Shown piece by piece: positions 1 through 7,845 of a stretch of 64,000 nucleotides of DNA. The notes under the pieces were generated by a model, which worked only from the letters and a program-made list of their open reading frames with translations, was not told the DNA's origin and made no database searches. The stretch comes from Propionibacteriaceae bacterium (GTDB lineage: Bacteria; Actinomycetota; Actinomycetes; Propionibacteriales; Propionibacteriaceae). How positions within the stretch are numbered: the first letter of the stretch is position 1; every line of letters begins with the position of its first letter. Where the stretch lies: positions 100,322 to 164,321 of the forward strand of contig JAISCA010000031.1 of the NCBI GenBank assembly GCA_031265875.1. Reading direction: 5' to 3'. The translations under genes were made by a program, and so were the position numbers.

Positions 1-1
1 G

Positions 2-961
2 TCACGCCGACCCCCTTGCCCCGCTCCGAGCCGAGACGGCCTGAGCGAGCCCGTCGGCTGCGACGCCGTCGGCGTAATGGGACAAGAACAGCTGTTCTAA
101 GGAGGGCGGACCGCAGGTCAGGCTTTCGACGCCCGCTTGGACTAGTTCCGCCATGACCCGCTCCAGGACGCCGTGGTCGCAGGCGAAGCGGACCTGGCCG
201 GCCTCTTCCACCAAAGCATGCACGCCCGGCAGGGCCGCCAGCCCGGGGGCCGGGCCGCGCAGCCGCGCTTCGACCTGAGAGCGAGCGAGGTGGCGCAGGT
301 CGGCCAGGCTTCCGGACTCGACGGTACGGCCGGCGCGGATGATGGTCACCGTGTCGCAGGTCTCCTCCACCTCGGCCAGGATGTGGCTGGACAGCAGCAC
401 GGTGCCGCCGGCGGCCTTGATCTCCGTCAGGCATTCGGTGAACACCGCCTCCATCAGCGGGTCGAGGCCGGAGGTCGGCTCGTCCAAGAGGTACAGCTCG
501 GCCGGGCTGGCCAGGGCGGCGATCAGGGCGACTTTCTGGCGGTTGCCTTTGGAATAAGTCCGGTTCTTGCGGGTCGGATCCAGCTCGAAGCGGTCGATCA
601 GCTGGGCGCGCTTGGCCTGATCGAGACCCCCGTGGAGGGAACCCAGGAAGTCGATGGTCTCGCCGCCGGTGAGAGTGGGCCACAGGCTGACGTCGCCTGG
701 GACATAAGCCAGGCGCTGGTGCAGCTCAGTGGCCTGGGCCCACGGGTCCAGGCCCAGGACCTCGACGGAGCCGGACGGTTGGTCGGCCCGGATCAAGCCC
801 AACAAGATACGGATCGTGGTGGACTTGCCGGCGCCGTTCGGCCCCAGGAAACCCGCCACTTCGCCCCGTTCGACCTGGAGGTCCAAGCCGTCCAGCGCCT
901 TGACCGCGCCGAAGGCCTTGCGCAGCGTCTGGACGCGGATCGCGTCGATCTGGTCGCTCAT
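2..961 (-). CDS. ABC transporter ATP-binding protein
   Basis: Cytoplasmic ATPase subunit of an ABC exporter, 319 residues. Walker A GPNGAGKS sits near residue 38, an atypical signature (YSKGNRQK) precedes Walker [14 protein letters not shown], and the H-loop is LLSSHIL; this set is typical of drug or lipid exporter ATPases paired with a separate permease. The open frame runs upstream to 1486, but the conserved N-terminus ([10 protein letters not shown]) and an ATGA overlap with the TetR gene fix the start at 961. The permease is not in the window and should lie beyond the left edge. Co-transcription with the TetR gene suggests self-regulated export. The substrate cannot be told. Confidence 0.9.
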   Translation of the reverse strand: MSDQIDAIRVQTLRKAFGAVKALDGLDLQVERGEVAGFLGPNGAGKSTTIRILLGLIRADQPSGSVEVLGLDPWAQATELHQRLAYVPGDVSLWPTLTGGETIDFLGSLHGGLDQAKRAQLIDRFELDPTRKNRTYSKGNRQKVALIAALASPAELYLLDEPTSGLDPLMEAVFTECLTEIKAAGGTVLLSSHILAEVEETCDTVTIIRAGRTVESGSLADLRHLARSQVEARLRGPAPGLAALPGVHALVEEAGQVRFACDHGVLERVMAELVQAGVESLTCGPPSLEQLFLSHYADGVAADGLAQAVSARSGARGSA

Positions 962-1680
962 CGGGTGTCCTCCGTCTGTGCTCGTTCCTCCGCTGCGGTC
1001 CGCTCCGGCTCGGTCTCGGGCGCGGTCCGCGACGCCAGGTAGGCGTCCAAGGCGGCGCTGTCGGTGAACAGGCCGTCCGTGCAAAGTTCGAGGGTGGGCA
1101 GGGTGAGGTCGGCCAGGACGGCGGCGATCGCCGCTGGGCTGCCCGGTTCCGCCTCGGGATGGGGCAGAGCGTGCCAAACCACCAGCGCGCCGATCCCGCT
1201 GTAGGTCAGGTAGCGCGCCATGGCCTCCAGGTCGCGCGGTCGCCGCATGGCGCCGGCTGCGACGCCCCGCTGGAGCAGCTCGACGGCGACTTCCGTCATG
1301 AGGTCGACGAATTGGGCGGCCACAGCTCCTCCCGCCCCCACCGAGCGCAGCACGTAAGAGAGCAGGTAGCCGTAGGCATCGGCCTGGGCCAGTTGGTCGA
1401 GCAGGTTGGCCTGTGCCTGTTCCGGCGGCTGGGCCACGGTGATCGTCTTGACCTCGAGCATGATCCGGCCCACCTGGCGGTCGCATTCCTCCTTGAGGGC
1501 CGCCTTAGAACCGAAGTGGTGGATGACCAGAGACGGGGACACGCCCGCCGCCTGCGCGATTCGCCGCACCGTGACCCCGAACCCCTCAGCGGCGAACAGG
1601 GCCACCGCGGCTTCGCGGATACGGGCCCGGCCGGTCAGGTCCGGCTGGCCCGCGTCGGTATCAGGTTCTACTGAACGCAT
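958..1680 (-). CDS. TetR family transcriptional regulator
   Basis: A 240-residue one-component repressor. The N-terminal helix-turn-helix is clear (residues about 18-60: [18 protein letters not shown], then [20 protein letters not shown]). The C-terminal ligand domain is Ala/Leu-rich and not assignable to a ligand. The ATG at 1680 is preferred over GTG 1698 because a TAGACT -10 box (minus strand, 1693-1688) ends 7 nt upstream of it, giving a leaderless mRNA. It overlaps the ABC ATPase by 4 bp, so it probably controls that exporter and itself. Confidence 0.9.
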   Translation of the reverse strand: MRSVEPDTDAGQPDLTGRARIREAAVALFAAEGFGVTVRRIAQAAGVSPSLVIHHFGSKAALKEECDRQVGRIMLEVKTITVAQPPEQAQANLLDQLAQADAYGYLLSYVLRSVGAGGAVAAQFVDLMTEVAVELLQRGVAAGAMRRPRDLEAMARYLTYSGIGALVVWHALPHPEAEPGSPAAIAAVLADLTLPTLELCTDGLFTDSAALDAYLASRTAPETEPERTAAEERAQTEDTR

Positions 1681-1737
1681 GTGCAGTAGTCTAAACACTT
1701 GTACAGCTCAATCTCAAACCAAGGCCGTCCGGCCGCT

Positions 1738-2385
1738 ATGACCCGATCGACCCGACGGCGGCGGCCGAGCGGTAGACGCTGTTCCCATGACCTGGCCCCC
1801 GGCCCCGGTGCTACCCTCGTCCAGCAGCCAGACCAGGCAGGAGGATTCGCCATCGAGGCCACTGATATCACGCAGCACGCGCCTCTCGACGCCGCCTTCT
1901 ACGCCCGCGACGTGCTCCAGGTCGCACCCGACCTGCTGGGCAAACTGCTGTGCCGCCGCCACCTAGACGGCCGGGTCGAGGCCCGCGCCATCACCGAGGT
2001 CGAGGCCTACCGCGGCGAGGAGGACTCCGCCTGCCACGCCCGCGCCGGCCGCACCCGCCGCACCGCCGTGATGTACCGACCCGGCGGCGTCGCCTACGTC
2101 TACCTCTGCTACGGCGTCCACCACCTGCTCAACGTGGTCACCGGTCCACCCGACCGGCCCCAGGCCGCCCTCATCCGTGGCCTCGAGGGAACCACAGGCC
2201 CGGGCCGCCTGACCAAGGCCCTCGACGTCGACCTGGCCTTCAACGGCGCCTCCCTATTGGGCGACGGCGACCTCTGGCTGGCCGACGCCGCCCCACCCGC
2301 CCACATCAGCAGCGGCCCCCGGGTCGGCATAGGCTACGCCACCCCCGAGGACCAAGCCCGCCCCTGGCGCTTCTGGACTAGTTGA
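1738..2385 (+). CDS. 3-methyladenine DNA glycosylase (AAG/MPG family)
   Basis: Excises alkylated purines in base-excision repair. The family core is complete: FYARDVLQVAPDLLGKLL, EVEAYRGEEDSACHA with the catalytic Glu, then VMYRPGGVAYVYLCYGVHH, LIRGLE and GPGRLTKAL. Length from the only upstream ATG is 215 residues, with an Arg/Pro-rich, probably untranslated, first 38. A strong AGGAGG at 1839-1844 lies 7 nt before an in-frame ATC at 1852; starting there gives 177 residues and a normal family N-terminus. No canonical start codon fits that Shine-Dalgarno, so the true start is unsettled. Transcribed divergently from the TetR gene. Confidence 0.88.
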   Translation: MTRSTRRRRPSGRRCSHDLAPGPGATLVQQPDQAGGFAIEATDITQHAPLDAAFYARDVLQVAPDLLGKLLCRRHLDGRVEARAITEVEAYRGEEDSACHARAGRTRRTAVMYRPGGVAYVYLCYGVHHLLNVVTGPPDRPQAALIRGLEGTTGPGRLTKALDVDLAFNGASLLGDGDLWLADAAPPAHISSGPRVGIGYATPEDQARPWRFWTS

Positions 2386-2551
2386 GGCGACCGGAAACCC
2401 GACCGCTCTCGCCCTCGCCACCGCTCCAGCCCCACCGGAGCCGCCCGCCCCACCGCCCATCATCGACCGGGGGCTTTCGTACGCCGATCCGCTGGAAGAG
2501 TGGTTGAAAGCGTCCGGTCGCGGCGTAGTGGTCCGACGCCTTATGGAGTAC

Positions 2552-2583
2552 CCTTAAGTAAGGAATAACATTTTCCGTAAGGA
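2552..2583 (+). promoter_or_regulatory. AT-rich control region of the toxin-antitoxin pair
   Basis: A perfect inverted repeat CCTTAAGTAAGG (2552-2563) and a GGAA...TTCC repeat just after it lie in an AT-rich pocket directly before the ribosome site AAGGAG (2578-2583). AbrB-fold antitoxins usually repress their own promoter, so this is the likely operator. The role is inferred. Confidence 0.45.
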
Positions 2584-2589
2584 GTTACC

Positions 2590-2838
2590 GTGCCGACAGC
2601 GACCATGACGACTAAGGGCCAGGTCACCGTCCCCGCGTCGGTGCGACGGTCCCTCGGGCTGGAGCCGGGCAGCAAAGTTCAATTCATCGAATTGCCCGAC
2701 GGTCGTTGCGAGTTCAAACCCGCTACGACACCGGTGGAGGACCTCAAAGGCTTCTTCGGCCCTTGGTCCGGCCCACCGGTCAGCCTCGAGGAAATGAACG
2801 AAGGAATCGCCCGCGTGGTCGCGGAGGCCAACCGGTGA
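2590..2838 (+). CDS. AbrB/SpoVT-fold antitoxin (VapB/MazE-like)
   Basis: An 82-residue DNA-binding antitoxin. The N-terminal swapped-hairpin motif is plain: MTTKGQVTVPASVRRSLGL followed by EPGSKVQFIELPDG. The C-terminal tail (DLKGFFGPWSG, then EEMNEGIARVVAEANR) is the part expected to neutralise the toxin. The GTG start at 2590 is set by AAGGAG 7 nt upstream. Its stop overlaps the GTG start of the PIN toxin (GTGA at 2835-2838), the usual translationally coupled arrangement. Confidence 0.9.
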   Translation: MPTATMTTKGQVTVPASVRRSLGLEPGSKVQFIELPDGRCEFKPATTPVEDLKGFFGPWSGPPVSLEEMNEGIARVVAEANR

Positions 2839-3230
2839 TAGGCCTCGACACGAACGTGCTGGTCCGTTACGCGATCCGAGACGACGCCGCCCAAGCCCGG
2901 ATGGCGGACCGCTTGATCGAGGCTTTCACCGCCGACGACCCTGGTCACGTCTCGCATGTGACGCTGATCGAACTGTGGTGGGTGCTCACCTCCGCCTACG
3001 GGCAGGACCGCCTAAGAGTGGCCGCGTTCATCGACCGACTGCTCACCACAGCGACCATCGCCGTGCAATCCCCCGACCTGGTCCACGCCGCCCTGCGGGC
3101 CGTCAACGCCGCCGGAGCCGATTTCGCGGACGCCATGATCGCCGCCACTGACGCCGCCGACGGCTGCGACCGGACCATGACCTTCGACCGAAAGGCCGCC
3201 CGCCGGGCTGGGATGACCCTGCTGACTTGA
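2835..3230 (+). CDS. PIN-domain ribonuclease toxin (VapC-like)
   Basis: A 131-residue PIN domain, predicted Mg-dependent RNase that cleaves RNA when free of its antitoxin. Acidic active-site positions are visible: D4 in VIGLDTNVLVRY, E40-region in THVTLIELWWVL (E of TLIELWW), and D in ADFADAMIAATDAADG near residue 100, with MTFDRKAA (D) near the C-terminus. The GTG start overlapping the antitoxin stop is chosen over the upstream in-frame ATG 2706 because the PIN fold begins exactly there. Confidence 0.9.
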   Translation: MIGLDTNVLVRYAIRDDAAQARMADRLIEAFTADDPGHVSHVTLIELWWVLTSAYGQDRLRVAAFIDRLLTTATIAVQSPDLVHAALRAVNAAGADFADAMIAATDAADGCDRTMTFDRKAARRAGMTLLT

Positions 3231-3517
3231 CGGCGGCGGCTGGCCGGGCCGGTTCGCAGGCCGGGCGCCGGTCCGGCCTTGGGAACAGGCAGGCCATTGC
3301 TCTGGGCGTCATGAGCGTTCCCCATCGTCCGTGAGCTCCCGGCCGCCGACGCCCCGTCAGCGAGAGACGACTTACGCCCGACGACACGCCGAAGCAGTGG
3401 TCGGAACAGCGATCTCGCGTGATGGCCCCTCGCTGAACGACGGGTTACGACGGCTGCCGCTAACGGCGAGCCACGCCTAGCTTCCACCGAAACCCGACTC
3501 CAGGGCTCGACCACCCG

Positions 3518-3661
3518 TCGGGGTATTCGGTCGCGCCTGCGGCGCTCCCTCCGACCCCTGCGTCTCAGCCCCCAGGCCTACGGTCAATCCCCTACTCATA
3601 ATTTGGTTAATTTGGTCGGGGTATTCGGTCGCGCCTAACGGCGCTCCCTCCGACCCCTGCG
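3518..3661. repeat. Direct repeat pair, about 45 bp
   Basis: Units at 3518-3562 and 3615-3661 begin GGGGTATTCGGTCGCGCC and end CTCCCTCCGACCCCTGCG; they differ by one inserted base. Each unit can also fold on itself (GGGGT with ACCCC, GCGCC with GGCGC). They lie in the trailer region of tRNA-Pro; function unknown. Confidence 0.75.
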
Positions 3662-3672
3662 CGTTCGCCCCG

Positions 3673-3705
3673 AGAGACGGGCCTTCGGCCCGTCTCTGTT
3701 TTTGG
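3673..3705 (+). terminator. Rho-independent terminator
   Basis: Perfect 11-bp stem AGAGACGGGCC (3673-3683) with GGCCCGTCTCT (3687-3697), loop TTC, then GTTTTT. Oriented to end plus-strand transcripts coming from the toxin-antitoxin side. Confidence 0.75.
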
Positions 3706-3755
3706 GGCGGCTGCCGGATCTGGCGAGCTACGCTCGCCTCACCGTCACCCTCCCC

Positions 3756-3786
3756 AAAAACAAAGCCTGCCCTTTGGGCAGGCTTT
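3756..3786 (-). terminator. Rho-independent terminator of tRNA-Pro
   Basis: Stem AAAGCCTGCCC with GGGCAGGCTTT (3762-3772 and 3776-3786), followed on the minus strand by GTTTTTGG. It starts 10 nt after the tRNA 3' end. Confidence 0.85.
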
Positions 3787-3796
3787 CGGGCTCTCT

Positions 3797-3873
<77 letters not shown>

Positions 3874-3929
3874 TGGCTGATGGCCCGGCGTCTAGGGGAC
3901 GCCGAACGGCTGGAGAGCCGAGGGAGAGT

Positions 3930-4871
3930 CTAACGCAGGGTGGGGCTGGGGACCAATGTCAGGAGGCTGGCTTCGGGGCGGCAGGCGAAACGGTAGGGGG
4001 CGAAGGGCGAGGTGCCGAGGCCGGCCGAGACGTGGAGGGCGGCTCGGTGGCCGGCGGACTGATGGCTGGACAGACCCTTGGCCCGCCGCCGGTCGAGGTC
4101 GCAGTTGGTCGTCAGCGCCCCGTAGCCAGGCAGGCAGACCTGGCCGCCGTGGGTGTGGCCGGCCAGGATCAGATCCAGCCCGTCCGCCGTCATGGCGTCC
4201 AGCAGCCTGCGGTAGGGCGCGTGGGTCACGCCCAGGGCCAGGTCGGCGGCTGGGTCCGGCGGGCCGGCCACCTCGGCGTAATCGCCGTCCAGGCCGATGT
4301 GGGCGTCGCCGCAGCCCCGCAACTCGACCTTCAGCCCGGCCAGTTCCAGCTCGATCCGGCACCCCTCCAGACCGGACCAGCCCTGGCTGGACAGCAGCGC
4401 TCTGAGCGCGACGGTGGGCAACTCACGCTGCCCTCCCGGATCGTTCACCCGTCCCAACAGGTAGCCGTGGGGAGGAGTCCAGCGGGCCTCGTAGAAGTCG
4501 TTCGACCCGAAGACGAAGACGCCGGGGACTCCCAGCAGCGGCTCCAGTGCCTGGGCCAGGGCGGGCAGCGCCTCGGCCGTGGTGACGTTGTCGCCGGTGT
4601 TGACCACCAGATCGGGCCGCAGCTGGCCCAGTCGGCGCAGCCAAGCCACCTTCCAGTCCTGGCGCGGGGTCAGATGCAGGTCGGACAGGTGCAAGACGGT
4701 GAGCGGCCCGCTCCCCGGCGGCAGCAACGGCAGGACGAAGCGGCGCAGGGCCGGCCAGCGCCGCTCGACCGCCATTCCCCAAGCCAAGCTGGCCGCGCCG
4801 ACCACCGCCAAACCGGCCGCGACCGACCGCACAGACCGCAGTGAGGGCATGGAGGACTCGCTTTCTGTCAC
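3930..4871 (-). CDS. Membrane-anchored metallophosphoesterase
   Basis: A 313-residue calcineurin-like phosphoesterase. The dimetal site is intact: LHLSDLHL (D, H; about residues 60-67), VVNTGDNV (GD), GSNDFY (GND-like with Ser), THAPY and LAGHTHGGQ (GHTHGGQ signature near 240). An N-terminal hydrophobic segment (about residues 15-32) should anchor it to the membrane, as in YkoQ/YaeI-type enzymes often found beside cell-wall genes. It follows the penicillin-binding protein gene with a 65-bp gap and the same strand. ATG at 4850 is an alternative start. Confidence 0.88.
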   Translation of the reverse strand: MTESESSMPSLRSVRSVAAGLAVVGAASLAWGMAVERRWPALRRFVLPLLPPGSGPLTVLHLSDLHLTPRQDWKVAWLRRLGQLRPDLVVNTGDNVTTAEALPALAQALEPLLGVPGVFVFGSNDFYEARWTPPHGYLLGRVNDPGGQRELPTVALRALLSSQGWSGLEGCRIELELAGLKVELRGCGDAHIGLDGDYAEVAGPPDPAADLALGVTHAPYRRLLDAMTADGLDLILAGHTHGGQVCLPGYGALTTNCDLDRRRAKGLSSHQSAGHRAALHVSAGLGTSPFAPYRFACRPEASLLTLVPSPTLR

Positions 4872-4936
4872 CGTCAGCGGAGGACGAAATCTCGAATTGA
4901 CACTATACGGAGGCTGTCAGGCCCAGGCCACTGGGC

Positions 4937-7264
4937 TCAAATGGGCGTCTCCTCGCCCGGCCGGGGCCCCTTGGAATAGTCCATGTAACACAGGCCGGAG
5001 ACATAGCGCTCGCAACGCGTGCCCAGATAGGTGCCGGGCGGCGCCGGGTCGAAGACCTCACGTTGGGTGGTCGTGAAACCGGCCGCCTCGACCTTGGCCT
5101 TGGCCGCCTCCGGCGTCAGGCCTTCGGTGGAGGGCGGGTTGATCGGCTTGCCGTTGCTTATCTCCGCCGTCATCGGCGTGAAACGGGTCTGGGGCATGGT
5201 CTGCAGAGTCGTCGCGACGCCCCTGCGCCACAGCGTGGCGGCGTCCGTGCCGGAAGAACCGGACATGTAGGTGCCAGAACCCGGCAGTGTAGTCCGTGAC
5301 AAAGAGTTGCTGTGTCTGTCCCAGAAGTCGTTCCAGCGCGGGTTACGGTCGATCGCGATCATAGCCGAGGCGGCCACCTCGGGGGTGTAGCCCATGAACC
5401 AGACCGACGCCGACCGGTCGGTCGTGCCGGTCTTACCAGCGACGCTGTAGCCGGGCACTCGGGCGTTGTACCCGGAGCCGTTAGTCACCACAGTAGCCAA
5501 TACGGCGTTGACACCGTCAGCCACCTCGGGCCGCATGACCTGCTGGCAGTTGCCCCCCGGCACCTCCAACAAGTTACCCTCTGGGTCCTTGATCTGGCTG
5601 ACGATGAAGGGGTCGCAGTGCAGGCCACGGGCGGCGAAGGTGGCGAAGGCCACCGCCATCGACAGCGGCGTCACCTCCTCCACTCCCAGGGTGAAGGCTG
5701 GCTTGTCTTGATAATGCTGCACCAGATCGGTGCCGATGGAGGATTTGACCCCGGCCGCCGCCGCCACCCGGGCGGCGGCGCAGGGACCGACCGCCAGCTC
5801 CAAGGGGATGAAATAATTATTGACCGACTGCTGCGCCGCCTGATACATGTCCATGTCGCCGCTGGGAGAGGCGTTCTTGGGGGCCCAACTGTCGATGATG
5901 GTGTATGTCTCGCCTGTCTCGCAGCCTGGGAAGGTCCGACCTTGGTACTGGACCCGGAACTCCGCGTTGTAGCGCTTCTTGGGCGGTATGCCCTTGTCCA
6001 GGGCGGCCGCTATGACGAAGGCCTTGAAGGTCGAACCGGCCTGGAAGCCTTCGGCTCCGCCCATGGCCTGCTCGACGGCGTAGTTGTAATAGGTCTCGCC
6101 GGCTTCGATGTTGGTGCCCATGACCGGGCGGTTCTGGGCCATGGCCAGGATCTGGCCGGAGCCCGGCTTGACCATCACGACGGTCGAGATGACCGGGTCG
6201 TTGGGGGCGATCATGGACGAGACGCCCTGCTGGGCGGCGTCCTGATTGGCTGGGTCGATGGTGGTCAGGATCTCGTATCCACCCCGCTTGATGGCGTTCT
6301 CACGGGCCGCCGGGGTCGGGCCCAGGGACTCGAAGGTGAGCAAGCTGTTGAGCACGTACTGACAGATGAAGGGGTAGCGCGAATAGACGCAGCCGTTGCG
6401 GCTCTCCTGCACCTCGACCGGGTTGAAGGGGGTGGCCTTGGCCTCGGCCGCCTCTTCGGCCGTGATGTGGCCGAGCTGGAGCATCCGGCTGATGACGACG
6501 TCGCGCCGCTCGATGGCCTCATCCGGGTGGCTGATGGGGTCGCGGTTGGGGTTCTGCACCAGCCCGGCCAGCATGGCGGCCTGGGGCAGGGTCAGATTGG
6601 CGGCGGTGACGTTGAAGTAGTGATTGGCGGCGGCCTCGACCCCGTAGACATGATCGCCGTAGTAGGCGATGTTGAGGTACCGCTCCAGGATCTCGTCCTT
6701 GGTCAGACGTTGCTCGATGGCGATGGCGAAGCGCATCTCGCGGATCTTGCGCGTGATCGACTCCTCCTGGGCCAGGGCCACCCCGGCGTCGTCGCCGCGG
6801 GCGATGGCGGCCTCGACCTGGACCAGCTTGACGTACTGCTGGGTGATGGTCGAGCCGCCCTGGGTGTCGCCGCCGCCCAGGTTGGAGATGAAGGCGCGCA
6901 GGGTGCCCTTCAAATCGATCGCGCCGTGCTGGTAGAAGCGGTCGTCCTCGATGTCGATCTGGGCCTGACGCATGATGGGGGCGATCTGGTCCAGCGGGAC
7001 CAGGATGCGATTCTCCTCGTAGAACTCGGCCAAGACCTCGCCGTTGGCCAGGTAGACCGTGCTGCGGGTGGATTGCGGGGGGGTCTCCAACTCGACCGGC
7101 AAAACCTCCAAGGAGTGGGTGATGGCGGAACCGGAGACGCCGGCCAGAGCGGCGAAGGGCACCGACAAGCCAGCCACCAACAGTCCAGCCAAAACGCTGA
7201 CACCACAGAACAAGCCGAAGGAGCGCAGCTTGCTCGGATTTTGATTACGGCGACGTCGAGCCAT
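4937..7264 (-). CDS. Class A penicillin-binding protein (bifunctional transglycosylase/transpeptidase)
   Basis: Builds peptidoglycan outside the membrane. 775 residues: short basic cytoplasmic N-terminus, one membrane segment (about 17-45), GT51 glycosyltransferase with EDDRFYQHGAID and GGSTITQQYVKLVQ, linker, then the transpeptidase with S-x-x-K in AGSTFK, S-x-N in SVNNYF and KTGTTDRS. A PASTA-like domain follows near the C-terminus (GLTPEAAKAKVEAAGFTTT). ATG 7264 is chosen because TAGCCT (minus strand, 7277-7272) ends 7 nt before it, suggesting leaderless expression; GTG 7270 is too close to that box. Confidence 0.95.
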   Translation of the reverse strand: MARRRRNQNPSKLRSFGLFCGVSVLAGLLVAGLSVPFAALAGVSGSAITHSLEVLPVELETPPQSTRSTVYLANGEVLAEFYEENRILVPLDQIAPIMRQAQIDIEDDRFYQHGAIDLKGTLRAFISNLGGGDTQGGSTITQQYVKLVQVEAAIARGDDAGVALAQEESITRKIREMRFAIAIEQRLTKDEILERYLNIAYYGDHVYGVEAAANHYFNVTAANLTLPQAAMLAGLVQNPNRDPISHPDEAIERRDVVISRMLQLGHITAEEAAEAKATPFNPVEVQESRNGCVYSRYPFICQYVLNSLLTFESLGPTPAARENAIKRGGYEILTTIDPANQDAAQQGVSSMIAPNDPVISTVVMVKPGSGQILAMAQNRPVMGTNIEAGETYYNYAVEQAMGGAEGFQAGSTFKAFVIAAALDKGIPPKKRYNAEFRVQYQGRTFPGCETGETYTIIDSWAPKNASPSGDMDMYQAAQQSVNNYFIPLELAVGPCAAARVAAAAGVKSSIGTDLVQHYQDKPAFTLGVEEVTPLSMAVAFATFAARGLHCDPFIVSQIKDPEGNLLEVPGGNCQQVMRPEVADGVNAVLATVVTNGSGYNARVPGYSVAGKTGTTDRSASVWFMGYTPEVAASAMIAIDRNPRWNDFWDRHSNSLSRTTLPGSGTYMSGSSGTDAATLWRRGVATTLQTMPQTRFTPMTAEISNGKPINPPSTEGLTPEAAKAKVEAAGFTTTQREVFDPAPPGTYLGTRCERYVSGLCYMDYSKGPRPGEETPI

Positions 7265-7359
7265 ACCCACCAGGCTAGCCGATCAGCCCCCGGCCGGGAT
7301 AACCGTCGGCTCGTCCGGCCTCGACCGCCCCCATACTGGCTAGGTCCTAGGCTGGGGCT

Positions 7360-7530
7360 ATGACTGCTTGGGAATACGTTTCCGTCCCCCTCTTGATCCA
7401 CGCCACCAAACAGATCCTGGACACCTGGGGCGCCGACGGCTGGGAGCTGGTCTCGGTCGTGCCCAGCCCGGCCGGCGACGGCCTGTTGGCCTTCCTCAAA
7501 CGCCCTCGGCCCGGCGCCGCCTCGGCCTGA
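7360..7530 (+). CDS. Small DUF4177-like protein
   Basis: A 56-residue protein (MTAWEYVSVPLLIHATKQIL ... WGADGWELVSVVPSP ... LLAFLKRPRP). The WEYVSV start and GWELVSV centre match the short actinobacterial DUF4177 type; function unknown. TAGGCT at 7348-7353 ends 6 nt before the ATG with no ribosome site, so the mRNA is probably leaderless. Divergent from the penicillin-binding protein; the two -10 boxes share the 7265-7359 gap. A second protein of similar size and pattern is at 56949-57101. Confidence 0.8.
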   Translation: MTAWEYVSVPLLIHATKQILDTWGADGWELVSVVPSPAGDGLLAFLKRPRPGAASA

Positions 7531-7845
7531 CCGGCCGCCGCCAGAGCCGACAGGAACCGCCTGGGTCGGGGCAACGGCCGACGCCAGACGGACCCGTCGA
7601 GGTGGAGACGGGACTCGACGCGGTTTCCTTTGGAAACCGCCGTCCTCGCCTTCCCGCTGGTCAGACTCGGACCGTTCGCTATGAGGAAGCGCACCGGCGC
7701 TTCCTCACTTGACGCGAGCGCTCTCCCGGGTTCGCGTCCTGCGGACGCGAACCCGCGTACCAGGCTTTGCAGGCCTGTGCCTCAACCACTCGGCCACTCC
7801 ACCAATCCAGCCGACCCCGGCGGGGCCGGCTCGGGGTCGGACCGC
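7531..7845. other. 315-bp intergenic stretch with three perfect hairpins and a tRNA relic
   Basis: No protein gene supported. Inverted repeats: CGGTTTCC/GGAAACCG (7621-7639, loop TTT), GAGGAAGCGC/GCGCTTCCTC (7683-7706), CGGGTTCGCGTCC/GGACGCGAACCCG (7727-7755, loop TGC). The last runs into the truncated tRNA-Cys. None has a clear T-run on either strand. Confidence 0.65.
7748..7803 (-). pseudogene. 3'-truncated tRNA-Cys (GCA) relic
   Basis: On the minus strand, 56 nt match a tRNA-Cys from the first base: acceptor GGTGGAG, D arm GCCGAGTGGTTGAGGC, anticodon arm CAGGC-CTGCAAA-GCCTG (anticodon GCA) and T-arm 5' half GCGGGTTCG. After that the sequence departs: the T stem cannot close with five pairs and the acceptor 3' strand CTCCACC is absent. 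Instead the T-arm half pairs with a 13-bp inverted repeat. It cannot be charged as a normal tRNA, so an intact copy must exist elsewhere. It lies 43 bp past the amidohydrolase stop. Confidence 0.7.

Larger units (their letters stand above)
3231..3796. other. 566-bp gene-free stretch with repeats and hairpins
   Basis: No convincing gene. It holds a fragment related to the GTGTCGG-type intergenic repeats (about 3368-3400), a 45-bp near-perfect direct repeat (3518-3562 and 3615-3661), a plus-strand hairpin with T-run (3673-3705) and the minus-strand terminator of tRNA-Pro. Open frames reading through it are shadows. Confidence 0.6.

Noticed and set aside
5312..7363. 683-residue plus-strand frame
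   Set aside because: Antisense shadow of the penicillin-binding protein; no domain and biased His/Gly/Gln composition.
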